Notes: generated by a model from the sequence alone, not told the origin. 36,831 nt of DNA from an uncultured Desulfobulbaceae bacterium (GCA_937132035.1 CAKZOA010000442.1:1-36831); one strand, 5' to 3'; shown: positions 1-7,763, numbered from the stretch's first letter. Numbers and translations are program-made.

Positions 1-319
1 GCTGTTTGAACAGTACCAGGGCGCTTTTGAATTCGGCAAGATGCACGGATATGCCGGCATCGTCATAATCCGTTGATTTGTCAGCAGGTCTTTCCACAAA
101 CCCCAGGGATTGGCGAATCCCCGTAATGTCAGCTTCTGCCGCTTCGAGATGGTTGGTGGTATTCTCCAGCCGTTTGCTGCGGGAGCTGATCCACGTTTGT
201 ATGCGGGAGAGGGTGTCGAGCATGGCCTTGACTTGCAGAGCGCCGTAGAAAACTATGGCCAAGAGGATAAGAAAGAGGCCGCCAACGAGAAAATGAGAGA
301 TGCTCAGTGTAATTTCCAT
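1..319 (-). CDS. Partial membrane-anchored coiled-coil protein (C-terminus off the left edge)
   Basis: An ATG at 319 opens a frame that stays open to the window edge (106 codons visible). Residues about 7-30 form one strongly hydrophobic segment. They are followed by a polar, heptad-like helix (LDTLSRIQTWISSRSKRLENT) and a charged region, so the protein looks like a single-pass membrane protein with a cytoplasmic or periplasmic coiled coil. The start lies only 3 nt after the stop of the response regulator at 323-703, so the two are probably co-transcribed and translationally linked. I do not recognise a family, and the missing C-terminus could hold the functional domain. Confidence is good that this is coding and low for any role. 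Confidence 0.6.
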   Translation of the reverse strand, partial: MEITLSISHFLVGGLFLILLAIVFYGALQVKAMLDTLSRIQTWISSRSKRLENTTNHLEAAEADITGIRQSLGFVERPADKSTDYDDAGISVHLAEFKSALVLFKQ

Positions 320-322
320 GGT

Positions 323-703
323 TTATCTCGATGAAGGGTGCTGTAGGCAACTCAAGATCGCATTCATGCTGAACGGTTTGAAAAAGAAATCGTCGACCCC
401 GTTCTGATACGCTTCGTTCTCATCCGTTTCATTGCAACTGCCGGTGATCATGACGACCCTGGTCTCAGGGTGCGTTCTTTTCACATGACGGATGATGTCC
501 TGGCCGCTGAGAGATCCCATCTTCAAGTCGGTGATCACGGCGAAAAACTGCTTTTCGGCCAGTATGTCCATGGCGTGTTCACCACTGTTGGCGCTGTGGG
601 ATTCAAAGCCGCTGCGGTCGAGGTAGGTGGTCAGCAGCTTGCATATGATCGTGTCGTCGTCAACAACGAGAATGGGTTTCTTTGCAGCCATTATTTTCAT
701 CAT
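323..703 (-). CDS. Single-domain response regulator (REC only, CheY-like)
   Basis: The 126-residue protein is one receiver domain with no output domain. It has the acidic cluster DDD at 15-17, the phospho-acceptor Asp59 in ITDLKMG, the switch Thr87 in MITGS and the conserved Lys109 in FFKPF. Such proteins relay phosphate from a histidine kinase to a partner protein or another receiver. No kinase is visible beside it. The next gene downstream (start at 319) is a membrane coiled-coil protein, a possible partner in the same transcript. Neither the first ATG nor the alternative at Met5 (position 691) has a strong Shine-Dalgarno sequence, so the exact start is uncertain. Confidence 0.9.
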   Translation of the reverse strand: MMKIMAAKKPILVVDDDTIICKLLTTYLDRSGFESHSANSGEHAMDILAEKQFFAVITDLKMGSLSGQDIIRHVKRTHPETRVVMITGSCNETDENEAYQNGVDDFFFKPFSMNAILSCLQHPSSR

Positions 704-732
704 GCTGGAGTAGAGGGTTATACGGCCGTGTA

Positions 733-742
733 CCCATATGGG
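733..742. repeat. 10-bp perfect palindrome upstream of the response regulator
   Basis: The palindrome CCCATATGGG lies about 30 nt upstream of the response-regulator start, between that gene and the hemerythrin gene. It could be an operator or part of a short hairpin. Nothing else supports a function. Confidence 0.25.
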
Positions 743-813
743 CTATACGCCGCCCGCATCCTGTGTCCTGTGGTATATGGTATGGGGGATGGGACGGCGA
801 CTCGGTACCTGGC

Positions 814-1260
814 CTACTTGGCCTGCTCTTCGGCTTTTTCGTAAGCCTGGAAAAGTTCGCTCAGCTTCTGTTTGTCGCAGAGCTTTTGCAGATGGGAGAA
901 GACATCCTCTTCCTCTTCCTCGATATGATGCCTGTTCAATTCATCGAGTACGGTGGCCTTGGCCTTGAAGACCTCGCTGTCGAGTTCGAGATCCATAAGC
1001 TCACGCAGCACAATCTTGGCGACATGATGCTCCTGGAGTGCCTCGAGGCCGTCGTCTCTTGCTTCCTCATCCTGTGCCTGACTGAGAAAGTGGAACATGG
1101 ATGCTTCTTCGCCGACCATGTGGGGATAGAGGGCGTCGTGAAATTTCGTGCGTAATTCCTCGCGTTCCGCGGAGGTGGTGGCGGAAATGAGTTTTTTTCC
1201 AAGGGCCTTCTGTTCTTCATGATCCTGGCGTAAATGGCTGAGAAATTCGTGTTCGCTCAT
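814..1260 (-). CDS. Hemerythrin HHE cation-binding domain protein
   Basis: The 148-residue, all-alpha, soluble protein has the spaced His/Glu ligands expected of a hemerythrin-like di-iron four-helix bundle: His14, His41, His47 with Glu51, His78/79, and His111/112 with Glu115/116. Family members bind O2, NO or iron, or sense redox state. In anaerobes they are commonly linked to oxygen or nitrosative protection. The start is well supported by AGGAGAAG about 6 nt upstream of the ATG. The acidic stretch EEEEED near residue 114 is part of helix 4. It shares strand with the response regulator downstream, but a gap of about 110 nt separates them, so it may be a separate unit. Confidence 0.88.
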   Translation of the reverse strand: MSEHEFLSHLRQDHEEQKALGKKLISATTSAEREELRTKFHDALYPHMVGEEASMFHFLSQAQDEEARDDGLEALQEHHVAKIVLRELMDLELDSEVFKAKATVLDELNRHHIEEEEEDVFSHLQKLCDKQKLSELFQAYEKAEEQAK

Positions 1261-1445
1261 GTGTTCTTCTCCTGCGTGTTAGGGGTGCGCTGCATGCACG
1301 TGTTGTGCATGTGGTAGACTAAGGAAGTGACGATCCGATGCGAGATCATGCAAGCCAGCATCTGTACCACCGGCTTTCTTCCCAAATCTCCCTGGTCTGC
1401 CGTGTATTTTCCGGCACTCTGGTGCTGCGCTTGAAGATGGTGTCA

Positions 1446-1494
1446 GAAAAAAACACGGTCGGAACAAGTATTTCCAACCACTGTCCGACCGTGT
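1446..1494 (-). terminator. Rho-independent terminator after the first DUF1328 gene
   Basis: A perfect 11-bp stem (1453-1463 pairing with 1484-1494) is followed on the minus strand by a run of seven or more T residues (1446-1453). It lies about 40 nt past the stop of the DUF1328 gene at 1532, in the right orientation to end that transcript. Confidence 0.85.
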
Positions 1495-1531
1495 GTACAT
1501 GTCTTATGTGCATGTCGTAAACAAGACCTTG

Positions 1532-1702
1532 TCATGGTCTTTTTGCGGACCCCCTGCCAACAATGAGAAAGACCACAAATAAGATGATGCCGAGGACGAA
1601 GAGAATCCAGGCTATGTTCGTTGCGGCGCCGGCAATGCCGGTAAAGCCGAAGACCGCTGCGATAAGTGCTATGACGAGAAAAATTATTGCCCATTTAAAC
1701 AT
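1532..1702 (-). CDS. DUF1328 (UPF0391, YtjA-like) small membrane protein
   Basis: This 56-residue protein consists of two hydrophobic helices (about 4-24 and 29-49) joined by the family signature [10 protein letters not shown]. That is the typical length and pattern of DUF1328/YtjA proteins. They sit in the inner membrane and are often induced by stress, with no known biochemical activity. The start is the ATG at 1702, preceded by GGAGG at good spacing; a longer upstream reading is not needed. A sigma-54-like site lies at 1905-1919 and a strong terminator at 1446-1494, so the gene is probably monocistronic. A second member of the family is at 7044-7220. Confidence 0.85.
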   Translation of the reverse strand: MFKWAIIFLVIALIAAVFGFTGIAGAATNIAWILFVLGIILFVVFLIVGRGSAKRP

Positions 1703-2448
1703 AAAGCCTCCATTATTATGATTACCGATTGTTTTTCTTACCCGGGTCAACGGAATCGAGTGATGCCCGGCCTGTCTTTCGTCAGCACACAGTCTGTCAA
1801 CTGATAACACGCTCTGTGCATGAAGGGACAGACGCTGGGATGCATTCTGTTTTTCAACCGCTTCCCCGTCAAAGGGATGTGATGACCCGTTTTTCAGGAA
1901 AGATGCGAAATGTATGCCAGTATAACGTTTTTTGGGTCTGGTTCCCCAAATAACTGTCCAGCCGCCTGGGCGTTTACCGTGGGTTCTCCAGGAATGAGTT
2001 CATGGCTTGCCGTGAAAGACCTCCCTAACAGCTGTACCGTGAGCTAAAAATGGCAAATACCTACAGATTGTTGTTGAGTAGGGAGTGAGAAGGGGAAAAG
2101 CAACTGGCCTGGAGGTTGGAGGGGAGGGTGGCGAGATGTGGCGCTGGTGTCCTGTTGGAGAGGAATCTTTCCTGTGACGCAGGAAAGGTGCGCTAGCGCC
2201 AAGAGCAGGCGCGGGCTTTTTGGAACCGGCCGCAAGCTGGTATTGCCGGGGATAATGTATATGCTCATTGAAAAAGAGAGTGCGGAAAGATGACTGATCT
2301 GGAATTGGGCCTGAAGTCTGCATCTCCTGCGGAAAATCGGAGAAGATCAGGGTAGATCACACGAGATGGGGGGGACCGGCGAAACCAAGGTGTACCTGAA
2401 AGATGCCTACTAAAAGATGCCTACAGGTAGGGGGGCAAAGCGATAAAT
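1703..2448. other. Non-coding region between the DUF1328 gene and the exchanger
   Basis: About 745 nt with no convincing gene. Open frames here lack ribosome-binding sites and protein-like composition. It holds a sigma-54-like site at 1905-1919 (minus) and a short direct repeat AAAGATGCCTAC at 2399-2410 and 2413-2424, just upstream of the exchanger gene. Confidence 0.5.
1905..1919 (-). promoter_or_regulatory. Possible sigma-54 (-24/-12) promoter for the first DUF1328 gene
   Basis: On the minus strand the site reads TGGCAT-N5-TCGC, against the consensus TGGCAC-N5-TTGC. The invariant GG and GC have the correct spacing. It lies about 200 nt upstream of the DUF1328 start at 1702 and closely resembles the site upstream of the PRC-barrel gene (15737-15751). 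Confidence 0.35.
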
Positions 2449-3492
2449 ATGAATGTACTCGGAGTTAGCACATGGCCCTTGACGATGGTGGTGGCGGTCT
2501 TCATCCTTGCCGCTGCGGTAATAGCTGTGGTCGGTTCGAAGATGACAAAGACCGCCGACCAGCTCGCCGATATAACCGGTCTCGGAGAGGCGATTTTCGG
2601 CGCGGTCTTTTTGGGCGGTTGCACCTCCCTGCCGGGCATCGTAACTTCGGTGGTCACAGCCTATCAGGGGTATCCGGAACTATCCCTGAGCAACGCCGTC
2701 GGCGGCATTGCCGCCCAGACGACCTTTCTTGCCATTGCCGATATTTTTCACCGCCGGGTCAACCTTGAGCATGCTGCCGCCTCCGTCGAAAATCTGGTGC
2801 AGGGGAGTCTGCTGGTAACCTTGCTGGCAATTCCCCTGTTTGCCGCGACCACACCCGATGTTACCTTCCTGAAGATACATCCGGCGACTCCGGTGTTGCT
2901 GGCCGCCTACATAATGGGCATTCGCCTGGTTGCCAAGTCCCGTTCAGTTCCCCTGTGGAAGCCGGAAAATACCAAGGAAACGAAGGTTGACACACCGGAC
3001 AAAGACACACTCGAAAACCGGAGCCGTGCGAGTATCTGGTCGAGATTTGCCATCTCCGCCGCAGTGGTGGCCGTGGCCGGCTATGCCGTTGCCCAGACCG
3101 GCATTGTCCTTGCCGATGAAACCGGTCTATCCCAGACCGTGGTGGGAGGGTTGTTCACCGCCTTAGCCACGTCCCTGCCCGAGCTGGTCACCTCGGTTGC
3201 CGCAGTGCGCCAGGGAGCGCTGACGCTGGCCGTCGGAGGGATCATCGGCGGCAACAGCTTTGACGTTATCTTCGTGGCCATCGCCGATATCAGTTATCGC
3301 CAGGGATCGATATATCACGCCGTCACCGACAGACAGATTTTTATAATCTCTCTGACAATCATCCTCACGGGAATCCTGCTAATGGGATTGCTGCGAAGAG
3401 AAAAACATGGCATTGGCAATATTGGCTTCGAGAGTTTCCTGGTGATTTTTCTCTACCTTGGTGCCTTCACCCTGCTTTTTTTCAGTCAGTAG
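2449..3492 (+). CDS. Sodium/calcium exchanger family (CaCA) membrane protein with a divergent first alpha-repeat
   Basis: The 347-residue polytopic protein has two inverted-repeat halves joined by a hydrophilic loop (about 165-197). The second alpha-repeat is canonical, with TSLPE at 241-245 and GGNSFD at 267-272. The first is altered: CTSLPG at 58-63 has Gly where the cation-binding Glu is expected, and NAVGGIAAQ at 82-90 lacks the usual GSN asparagine. CaCA proteins exchange Ca2+ or related cations for Na+ or H+ across the inner membrane. Here the lost acidic ligand suggests a changed ion or stoichiometry. The ATG at 2449 is preceded by a G-rich ribosome-binding site (GGTAGGGGGG). It converges on the DedA-like gene with a gap of about 32 nt. 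Confidence 0.85.
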   Translation: MNVLGVSTWPLTMVVAVFILAAAVIAVVGSKMTKTADQLADITGLGEAIFGAVFLGGCTSLPGIVTSVVTAYQGYPELSLSNAVGGIAAQTTFLAIADIFHRRVNLEHAAASVENLVQGSLLVTLLAIPLFAATTPDVTFLKIHPATPVLLAAYIMGIRLVAKSRSVPLWKPENTKETKVDTPDKDTLENRSRASIWSRFAISAAVVAVAGYAVAQTGIVLADETGLSQTVVGGLFTALATSLPELVTSVAAVRQGALTLAVGGIIGGNSFDVIFVAIADISYRQGSIYHAVTDRQIFIISLTIILTGILLMGLLRREKHGIGNIGFESFLVIFLYLGAFTLLFFSQ

Positions 3493-3524
3493 CTTTCGCG
3501 AAGCTGTCTTTGCCGAGACGGCGT

Positions 3525-4145
3525 TCATATAAGAACCGAAGACAGCCACTGTGTCAGCGCCCAGAGAGCGCCGACGATGAGTACCAGTGCCAGTCCGGCG
3601 ATCAAGCGATGATTGTCCCACAGTTTTTCCGCCTGTTCACCAAAAGCATATACCAGCCAAGCCAGTCCGAAGTAGCGGATGCCCCTGGCCAGAGTTGCCG
3701 CCAGTACGAATTTCCACACAGAGTAGCCGGCGGCTCCGGCGGTGAGCATAGCTGTTTGAAAAGGTATCGGAATCACCCCTACCATGATGATGGCAAAGAA
3801 GCCGTGCTGGTCGAAGAGTGTCTGGAATTTTTCATAGCCCTGCTGCCACCCCATGGTATGTATGATCCATTCTCCGGCGGTTTCAAAAAGGAAGTATCCC
3901 GTACCGTAGCCAAAAAGCGAGGCAGCCAGGCAGCCGGCAGTGACATAGGCGGCAGTCTTCCACAGCCTGTGACGGTTGGTAAGCATGAAAGGGATAAGAA
4001 CGAATTCTATGGGGATTGGCAGGATGAGGGTTTCTAGAAACGAAAGGCCGAAGAGAAGCCACATGACGTGCTGGGATCTGTTCAGGCGCTCCAGCCAGCG
4101 GCCGATGCGTTTTTCCTGTCGTTTTTTCGAGGTGATGGAATTCAA
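3525..4145 (-). CDS. DedA/YqaA-like VTT-domain inner-membrane protein
   Basis: The 206-residue protein has a basic N-terminus and about five hydrophobic segments. It carries the VTT/SNARE-associated family features: FLETLILPIP near 35-45, an internal Gly-rich helix with GYGTGYF, and GVIPIPFQ with a later ARGIRYF arginine motif. DedA-type proteins support membrane-potential and lipid-carrier homeostasis; recent work assigns undecaprenyl-phosphate or phospholipid translocation to relatives. The best start is TTG at 4145 with GGAGAG about 10 nt upstream. It follows the YrhK-like gene by 30 nt on the same strand and is probably in an operon with it. Confidence 0.8.
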   Translation of the reverse strand: MNSITSKKRQEKRIGRWLERLNRSQHVMWLLFGLSFLETLILPIPIEFVLIPFMLTNRHRLWKTAAYVTAGCLAASLFGYGTGYFLFETAGEWIIHTMGWQQGYEKFQTLFDQHGFFAIIMVGVIPIPFQTAMLTAGAAGYSVWKFVLAATLARGIRYFGLAWLVYAFGEQAEKLWDNHRLIAGLALVLIVGALWALTQWLSSVLI

Positions 4146-4175
4146 GGGATTTCTCTCCAGCCAGATGGCAGCTGA

Positions 4176-4394
4176 TCATTCTTTTTCCAAAATGTCTACC
4201 AGTAGACGGCCCACGGCTCCAATGAGCATTAAGAAGGAGCCGGCGATAAACAGCCAGACGCCGAGAGTTTTATAGGCCTCATAGCGAGGAAGGAACAGTA
4301 CGCTTCCCATGAAAAACGCCAGGTTGCCGGAGAGTCCCAAAGACTGGTGGATCCAACCGTAGTCATGAACAATGGTTCTTGCAATATTTCGCAT
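4176..4394 (-). CDS. YrhK-like small membrane protein
   Basis: The 72-residue protein has two hydrophobic segments (about 22-37 and 42-66) and the YrhK-family pattern GNLAFFMGSVLFL followed by a turn and LGVWLFIAGSFLMLIGA. The function of the family is unknown; the protein should lie in the inner membrane. It starts with ATG at 4394, with a weak ribosome-binding site. The DedA-like gene follows directly on the same strand, and a sigma-54-like promoter match lies at 4484-4498, about 90 nt upstream. Confidence 0.75.
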   Translation of the reverse strand: MRNIARTIVHDYGWIHQSLGLSGNLAFFMGSVLFLPRYEAYKTLGVWLFIAGSFLMLIGAVGRLLVDILEKE

Positions 4395-4483
4395 AAACTC
4401 AAGTAATTAATTTCTCTTAGAAGGAATTCTGTCCCCCTCTGCTGTTCTATGTGCATGACGCTTGAGGCAGCAAGTTGGGTTTT

Positions 4484-4498
4484 GCAGAAAGAGTGCCA
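4484..4498 (-). promoter_or_regulatory. Possible sigma-54 promoter for the YrhK-DedA unit
   Basis: The minus strand reads TGGCAC-N5-CTGC, a perfect -24 element and a one-base mismatch in the -12 element, at correct spacing. The YrhK start is about 90 nt downstream. Confidence 0.45.
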
Positions 4499-4569
4499 GC
4501 TTGCGCTCTTTTCTTCTTCGCTGTGCAGGCCGCCGCTTAAACGACCAGATGAGACAAAGCGCAGGTTTC

Positions 4570-4584
4570 TGGAGAGTTATTTGC
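4570..4584 (+). promoter_or_regulatory. Possible sigma-54 promoter for the DUF4235-PLD unit
   Basis: The plus strand reads TGGAGA-N5-TTGC, with a perfect -12 element and the GG of the -24 element correctly spaced. The DUF4235 start at 4760 lies about 175 nt downstream, so this is a weak candidate. Confidence 0.3.
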
Positions 4585-4759
4585 AGGGATTCATTGTGCT
4601 ATAAAAACAGCAGGCCTCCGAAAACGTATTTGCGGCGTCCCGATACAAGAGTATCCTTGTCTTATGACGTGCTGCTGGACATCAGGGGGAGCCAGTACTT
4701 TTTAGGAACGGACCTGTCTTAGTGTGTGAAGAGATGAATCCAGAGACCAGGAGATACCC

Positions 4760-5029
4760 ATGAATCGTAGAAAAAAACAAAAGACACTTCTTGAAAAAGC
4801 CCTTATGGGCAGTGCTGTGGTACTGAGTGCTTATGTCGTAAAAACCGGAGTCGATACCGCCTATGAAAAGCTTACCGGCAGTACGGCTCCCCGAAATCCC
4901 AAAGAGCCAGAAGTCTCATGGCGCCGGGCTCTTCTGTGGTCAGCGACAACAGGGGCGCTGCTTGGTGTCGCCAAAGCAGCTATGAGGCCGAAAATTGACA
5001 GCGGCGTGAAAAAGCTCCTCTCCGATTGA
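4760..5029 (+). CDS. DUF4235-like small membrane protein
   Basis: The 89-residue protein has a basic start, a hydrophobic segment at about 15-31, a Pro-rich charged linker (PRNPKEPEVSW) and a second amphipathic or hydrophobic segment at 54-70 with the pattern RRALLWSATTGALLGVAKA. This matches the DUF4235 family, whose role is unknown and which often neighbours other envelope-stress genes. The ATG at 4760 is preceded by AGGAGA at good spacing. The phospholipase D-like gene follows about 190 nt later on the same strand. Confidence 0.7.
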   Translation: MNRRKKQKTLLEKALMGSAVVLSAYVVKTGVDTAYEKLTGSTAPRNPKEPEVSWRRALLWSATTGALLGVAKAAMRPKIDSGVKKLLSD

Positions 5030-5091
5030 TCCTGGCCGCCGGTCTGCGTCTGCTGAGAGAGGTATGGTTTCTATCTGCAATAGGAGGTCAA

Positions 5092-5225
5092 ATGAGCAAT
5101 ACCCCAATGCGGCGGTACAGGCAAACCGATAGCCATCGACCGTAGAATCTCTTGCAGCCCATGCGGGGCTGAGTGAAAAACGCAACAACGACCCCCATGA
5201 ACTACTGGAGAAGGCAGTATCGTGA
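5092..5225 (+). pseudogene. Degenerate small ORF with intact ribosome-binding site
   Basis: A strong site (AGGAGG, 5083-5088) precedes an ATG at 5092, but that frame closes after 17 codons (TAG 5143-5145). A shift of one base near codon 5 continues through an in-frame TAG into a protein-like stretch containing AAHAGLSEKRNNDPHELLEK, which ends at 5225 and overlaps the GTG start of the PLD gene. This pattern fits a small gene broken by a frameshift and a stop. Alternatively it is a short leader peptide that couples translation into the PLD gene. The parent family is not recognised. Confidence 0.35.
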
Positions 5226-6874
5226 AATTTTCGTTTGTATCGCTAAAAAAAAGAACTAAGCGCCTCATTGTCGGAAGTGGCGTGGTTGCCATCCTGCTGG
5301 CTGCCGGAATCATTCAGCAGCAATTCTTCGAGGCCAGTGAGGTTAGCATCGGCAGACAGGCTCAGTACCGCCTTGATTCGTACCCGTGGCGGGAGGCACC
5401 GCACAGGGTTCGTCTGGTTCATGACCCCTCGGAGGCCTTTTCGCTGCGGAGGCAGCTCATTCGCCAGGCGACCACCAGCATCGATATGTGCACCTTTCTC
5501 TGGAAAGATGATGAGATGGGCCTGGCGCTGCTCCAGGAACTGGTGGCCGCCGCCGAACGAGGGGTCAAAGTGCGGCTGCTTGGCGATGGCATTTTTTTTA
5601 TGCGGCAGCCTGCAAAGGTCGCAGCCATAGCTCAGGCTCATCCCCGTCTGAACCTGCGCCTCTATAATCCTCTGGATCATGAGGTGGCCAGTCTTGAGCC
5701 GAGCAGTCTTGAGAAAATGGTGCTCGATTTTTCCGAAATCAACCAGCGGCTGCATATGAAAATCCTCGCCATTGATGACCGACAGGCCCTGGTGGGAGGA
5801 CGCAATGTGGGCAATGAATATTTCGGTCGGGATGAAGAACTCAATTTCATGGACCGGGATCTTCTCATAGAAGGACCGGCAGTCACGGATATAGCTGCTG
5901 CTTTCGGTCTTTTTTGGAATGATTTGAGGACAGAGACGGCTCTTGAACTCGATGATGTGGCCTCCAGTTCACCCAATACCAGCTGGCTACAGCAACCCAC
6001 CGGCGATTTTGTGACTGAAAAGAAAGAACAGCCCCTCTGGAGAGAAGTTGATAGAGTTGCCGTATGGCATGACAGGCCGGGCTTGATTGGCAGCGAGGAC
6101 GAATACAATTACCGGTTGCTGGCGGATAAACTGGTTGCGCTGGTCGGCGGTGCCGAGCAGTCCGTCATTATTGAGACTCCCTATCTTGTCCTGAGCGAGC
6201 GCACGCAGGTTCTCCTTAAGGAGTTGCGGCGGAAAAAACCCGAGATGCCTATCCGCTTCCTGACCAACAGCCTGGCCTCTACCGATACCTGGCAGGCCTA
6301 CGCTGCTTTTCAAGAGCAATTGCGAACCATGCTCGGAGAGTTGCGTTTGCTGCTGCACCTGAAAAAACCCGGCTCCCTGCGGGAGAGGTCGGGAGAAAGC
6401 AGTAAAACCAGCAGTCTGCATTCGAAAACCATCATCGTCGATGAACAGAAAAGTGCTATCGGATCCTACAACTGGGACCCGCGCTCGGGCATCTGGAATG
6501 CTGAGATTATGGTGGTCATCGACGATACGGCTTTTGCCAGGGAGCTTACACAGTATATGGAACCTCTCTGGACACCGGAGGTCTCCTGGGTTGTGGCCGA
6601 GCTTCAACAGCCTATTGGGCTGGAGCAGATAGATGCCATCGGCTCCACCGTCAATGCCCTTCTTGCCGAGACACTGGGAATAAACGCCTGGCCGCTGACC
6701 AATACCGCCTGCTTCGAATATAGCGGCTCAAGGGTGCTTTCTCCCTTTCACCCTGATTTTTATGATCACTATACCTCCGTCGGTTCCTTTCCCGAAGTGT
6801 CGATTACTGCCAGAAAGCGCATACTCACCAATCTGCTCCAGCCAATCAGCGGAACACTTGCTCCGACTCTGTAA
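5222..6874 (+). CDS. Phospholipase D / cardiolipin-synthase-like protein
   Basis: The 550-residue protein has one N-terminal membrane anchor (about 13-32) and two PLD catalytic HKD motifs: H178-K180-D185, followed by GGRNVGNEY, and H400-K402-D407, followed by GSYNWDPRSGIWNAE. The two-domain architecture and the anchor match bacterial cardiolipin synthases of the ClsB/ClsC type and related phospholipid transferases. A reaction such as phosphatidyl transfer between phospholipids, or phosphodiester hydrolysis, is likely on the periplasmic face. The start is GTG at 5222 with GGAGAAGG upstream. It overlaps the end of the degenerate ORF before it. The exact substrate cannot be told from sequence. 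Confidence 0.88.
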   Translation: MKFSFVSLKKRTKRLIVGSGVVAILLAAGIIQQQFFEASEVSIGRQAQYRLDSYPWREAPHRVRLVHDPSEAFSLRRQLIRQATTSIDMCTFLWKDDEMGLALLQELVAAAERGVKVRLLGDGIFFMRQPAKVAAIAQAHPRLNLRLYNPLDHEVASLEPSSLEKMVLDFSEINQRLHMKILAIDDRQALVGGRNVGNEYFGRDEELNFMDRDLLIEGPAVTDIAAAFGLFWNDLRTETALELDDVASSSPNTSWLQQPTGDFVTEKKEQPLWREVDRVAVWHDRPGLIGSEDEYNYRLLADKLVALVGGAEQSVIIETPYLVLSERTQVLLKELRRKKPEMPIRFLTNSLASTDTWQAYAAFQEQLRTMLGELRLLLHLKKPGSLRERSGESSKTSSLHSKTIIVDEQKSAIGSYNWDPRSGIWNAEIMVVIDDTAFARELTQYMEPLWTPEVSWVVAELQQPIGLEQIDAIGSTVNALLAETLGINAWPLTNTACFEYSGSRVLSPFHPDFYDHYTSVGSFPEVSITARKRILTNLLQPISGTLAPTL

Positions 6875-6951
6875 TATCGTCTTGCAGGCAATGCGTCTGG
6901 AGATGGTGTGTCAGCGTCTCGGGGGGCGCACATATTCGGACAATCCCGGGG

Positions 6952-6966
6952 TGGCACAGAACGTGC
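6952..6966 (+). promoter_or_regulatory. Possible sigma-54 promoter for the second DUF1328 gene
   Basis: The site reads TGGCAC-N5-GTGC: a perfect -24 element, and a -12 element with one mismatch that keeps the GC. It lies about 78 nt upstream of the DUF1328 start at 7044, a typical distance, and outside the PLD coding region. Confidence 0.45.
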
Positions 6967-7043
6967 ATTACGGGATATAACAGTATTCATCACCAAGGAG
7001 AACAGGTGGTGAACAACATAAAAACACAATAAAGGAGCAAGAC

Positions 7044-7220
7044 ATGTTAGGCTGGGCACTAGGATTTTTTATAATCGCACTGATCGCCGGCGTTCTCGGT
7101 TTTGGTGGAATAGCCGGAGCCGCAGCCGGGATTGCCAAAATCCTGTTCTTTATTTTCCTCGTTCTGCTCATTATATCGTTGGTTGTCGGAGCGTTTCGCG
7201 GTAGAGCGCCGAAAGTATAG
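7044..7220 (+). CDS. DUF1328 (UPF0391, YtjA-like) small membrane protein, second copy
   Basis: This 58-residue protein has the same two-helix plan as the protein at 1532-1702: hydrophobic segments at about 3-20 and 31-50 around the signature [14 protein letters not shown]. The ATG at 7044 is preceded by AAAGGAG at 7 nt. Function is unknown; family members are inner-membrane, stress-associated proteins. It is only about 158 nt before the entericidin-like lipoprotein gene, with which it may share regulation. The two window copies differ clearly in sequence, so they are not a recent duplication. Confidence 0.85.
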   Translation: MLGWALGFFIIALIAGVLGFGGIAGAAAGIAKILFFIFLVLLIISLVVGAFRGRAPKV

Positions 7221-7304
7221 CCATCGTCAACTGCCGTACTCGACAGAGTTCTGATTGTCGGGGGCAGAGAGGACAAAAAGCCATAATACTGAAATAATGA
7301 CTGC

Positions 7305-7324
7305 TCGAGAAGAGATGTTCTCGA
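7305..7324. promoter_or_regulatory. Inverted repeat upstream of the entericidin-like gene
   Basis: TCGAGAA (7305-7311) and TTCTCGA (7318-7324) form a perfect 7-bp inverted repeat with a 6-nt spacer, about 54 nt upstream of the lipoprotein start at 7378. It could be an operator for a dimeric regulator or a short hairpin after the DUF1328 gene. Confidence 0.3.
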
Positions 7325-7377
7325 AAACTGCAGAAAATACACTGAGGTTTTAACCACCTTAAAGTAAAGGAGAAGAA

Positions 7378-7533
7378 ATGAAAAATTCTATGATGCGAAC
7401 ACTTTTGATGCTGTTGCTGGCCCTCTTCATTACCGCTTTCACGGCGGGGTGCAACACAATGGAGGGCATGGGGGATGATATTGAGGATGCCGGGGATGAA
7501 GTCGAAGAGGCGGCTGATGATGCTGCTGACTAA
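7378..7533 (+). CDS. Entericidin-like small lipoprotein
   Basis: The 51-residue precursor has a signal peptide with a hydrophobic core (about 7-20) and a lipobox ending TAGC at Cys25. The mature part is a short acidic peptide (GDDIEDAGDEVEEAADDAAD). Entericidin A/B-like proteins share this plan (lipobox, N-T-x-x-G-x-G-x-D-I-x-x-A-G) and are small cell-envelope lipoproteins, in enterics linked to stress and programmed lysis. Here no antidote partner is evident next to it. The ATG at 7378 has a strong AAAGGAGAAG ribosome-binding site. A terminator follows at about 7549. Confidence 0.8.
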   Translation: MKNSMMRTLLMLLLALFITAFTAGCNTMEGMGDDIEDAGDEVEEAADDAAD

Positions 7534-7548
7534 TTGTCGCCGCACCCT

Positions 7549-7592
7549 GAGCCGGCAGGCAGCCCCCTTGGGCTCCTCCGGCTCGACTCTTT
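7549..7592 (+). terminator. Probable terminator of the entericidin-like gene
   Basis: The outer stem GAGCCGG / CCGGCTC (7549-7555 with 7578-7584) encloses an inner AGCCC / GGGCT pairing. A short T-rich stretch follows. It lies 16 nt after the lipoprotein stop codon. Confidence 0.6.
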
Positions 7593-7763
7593 AATCAACT
7601 CGTTCTTTTAAAGCCCCCCCCTCGGCGTTTTCCCTTATTCTCCCTCTCGTCAATCTCACCCTGGGTTCTCCCGTCCTTCTTCTTTATCTTCTCACTGCCA
7701 AATTCATAAGGTATTGTATTTCTGGTAGCCGATAAAATCGGCCCGGCACCACCGGGAGGTACG

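Larger units (their letters stand above)
4395..4759. other. Divergent intergenic region
   Basis: This region separates the minus-strand YrhK/DedA unit from the plus-strand DUF4235/PLD unit. It contains no convincing gene: an 86-codon frame at 4462-4722 has no ribosome-binding site and an Arg/Cys-rich, non-protein-like composition. It holds two -24/-12-like sites, one facing each way. Confidence 0.5.

Noticed and set aside
2000-2323. Minus-strand open frame of 107 codons
   Set aside because: No ribosome-binding site, Pro/Ser/His-rich shuffled-looking composition and no recognisable family.
4462-4722. Plus-strand open frame of 86 codons upstream of DUF4235
   Set aside because: Arg/Cys-rich, no ribosome-binding site, and it covers two promoter-like sites.
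7378-7533. Entericidin toxin-antidote pair
   Set aside because: Only one entericidin-like gene is present and no second small lipoprotein follows it, so a toxin-antidote system is not supported.
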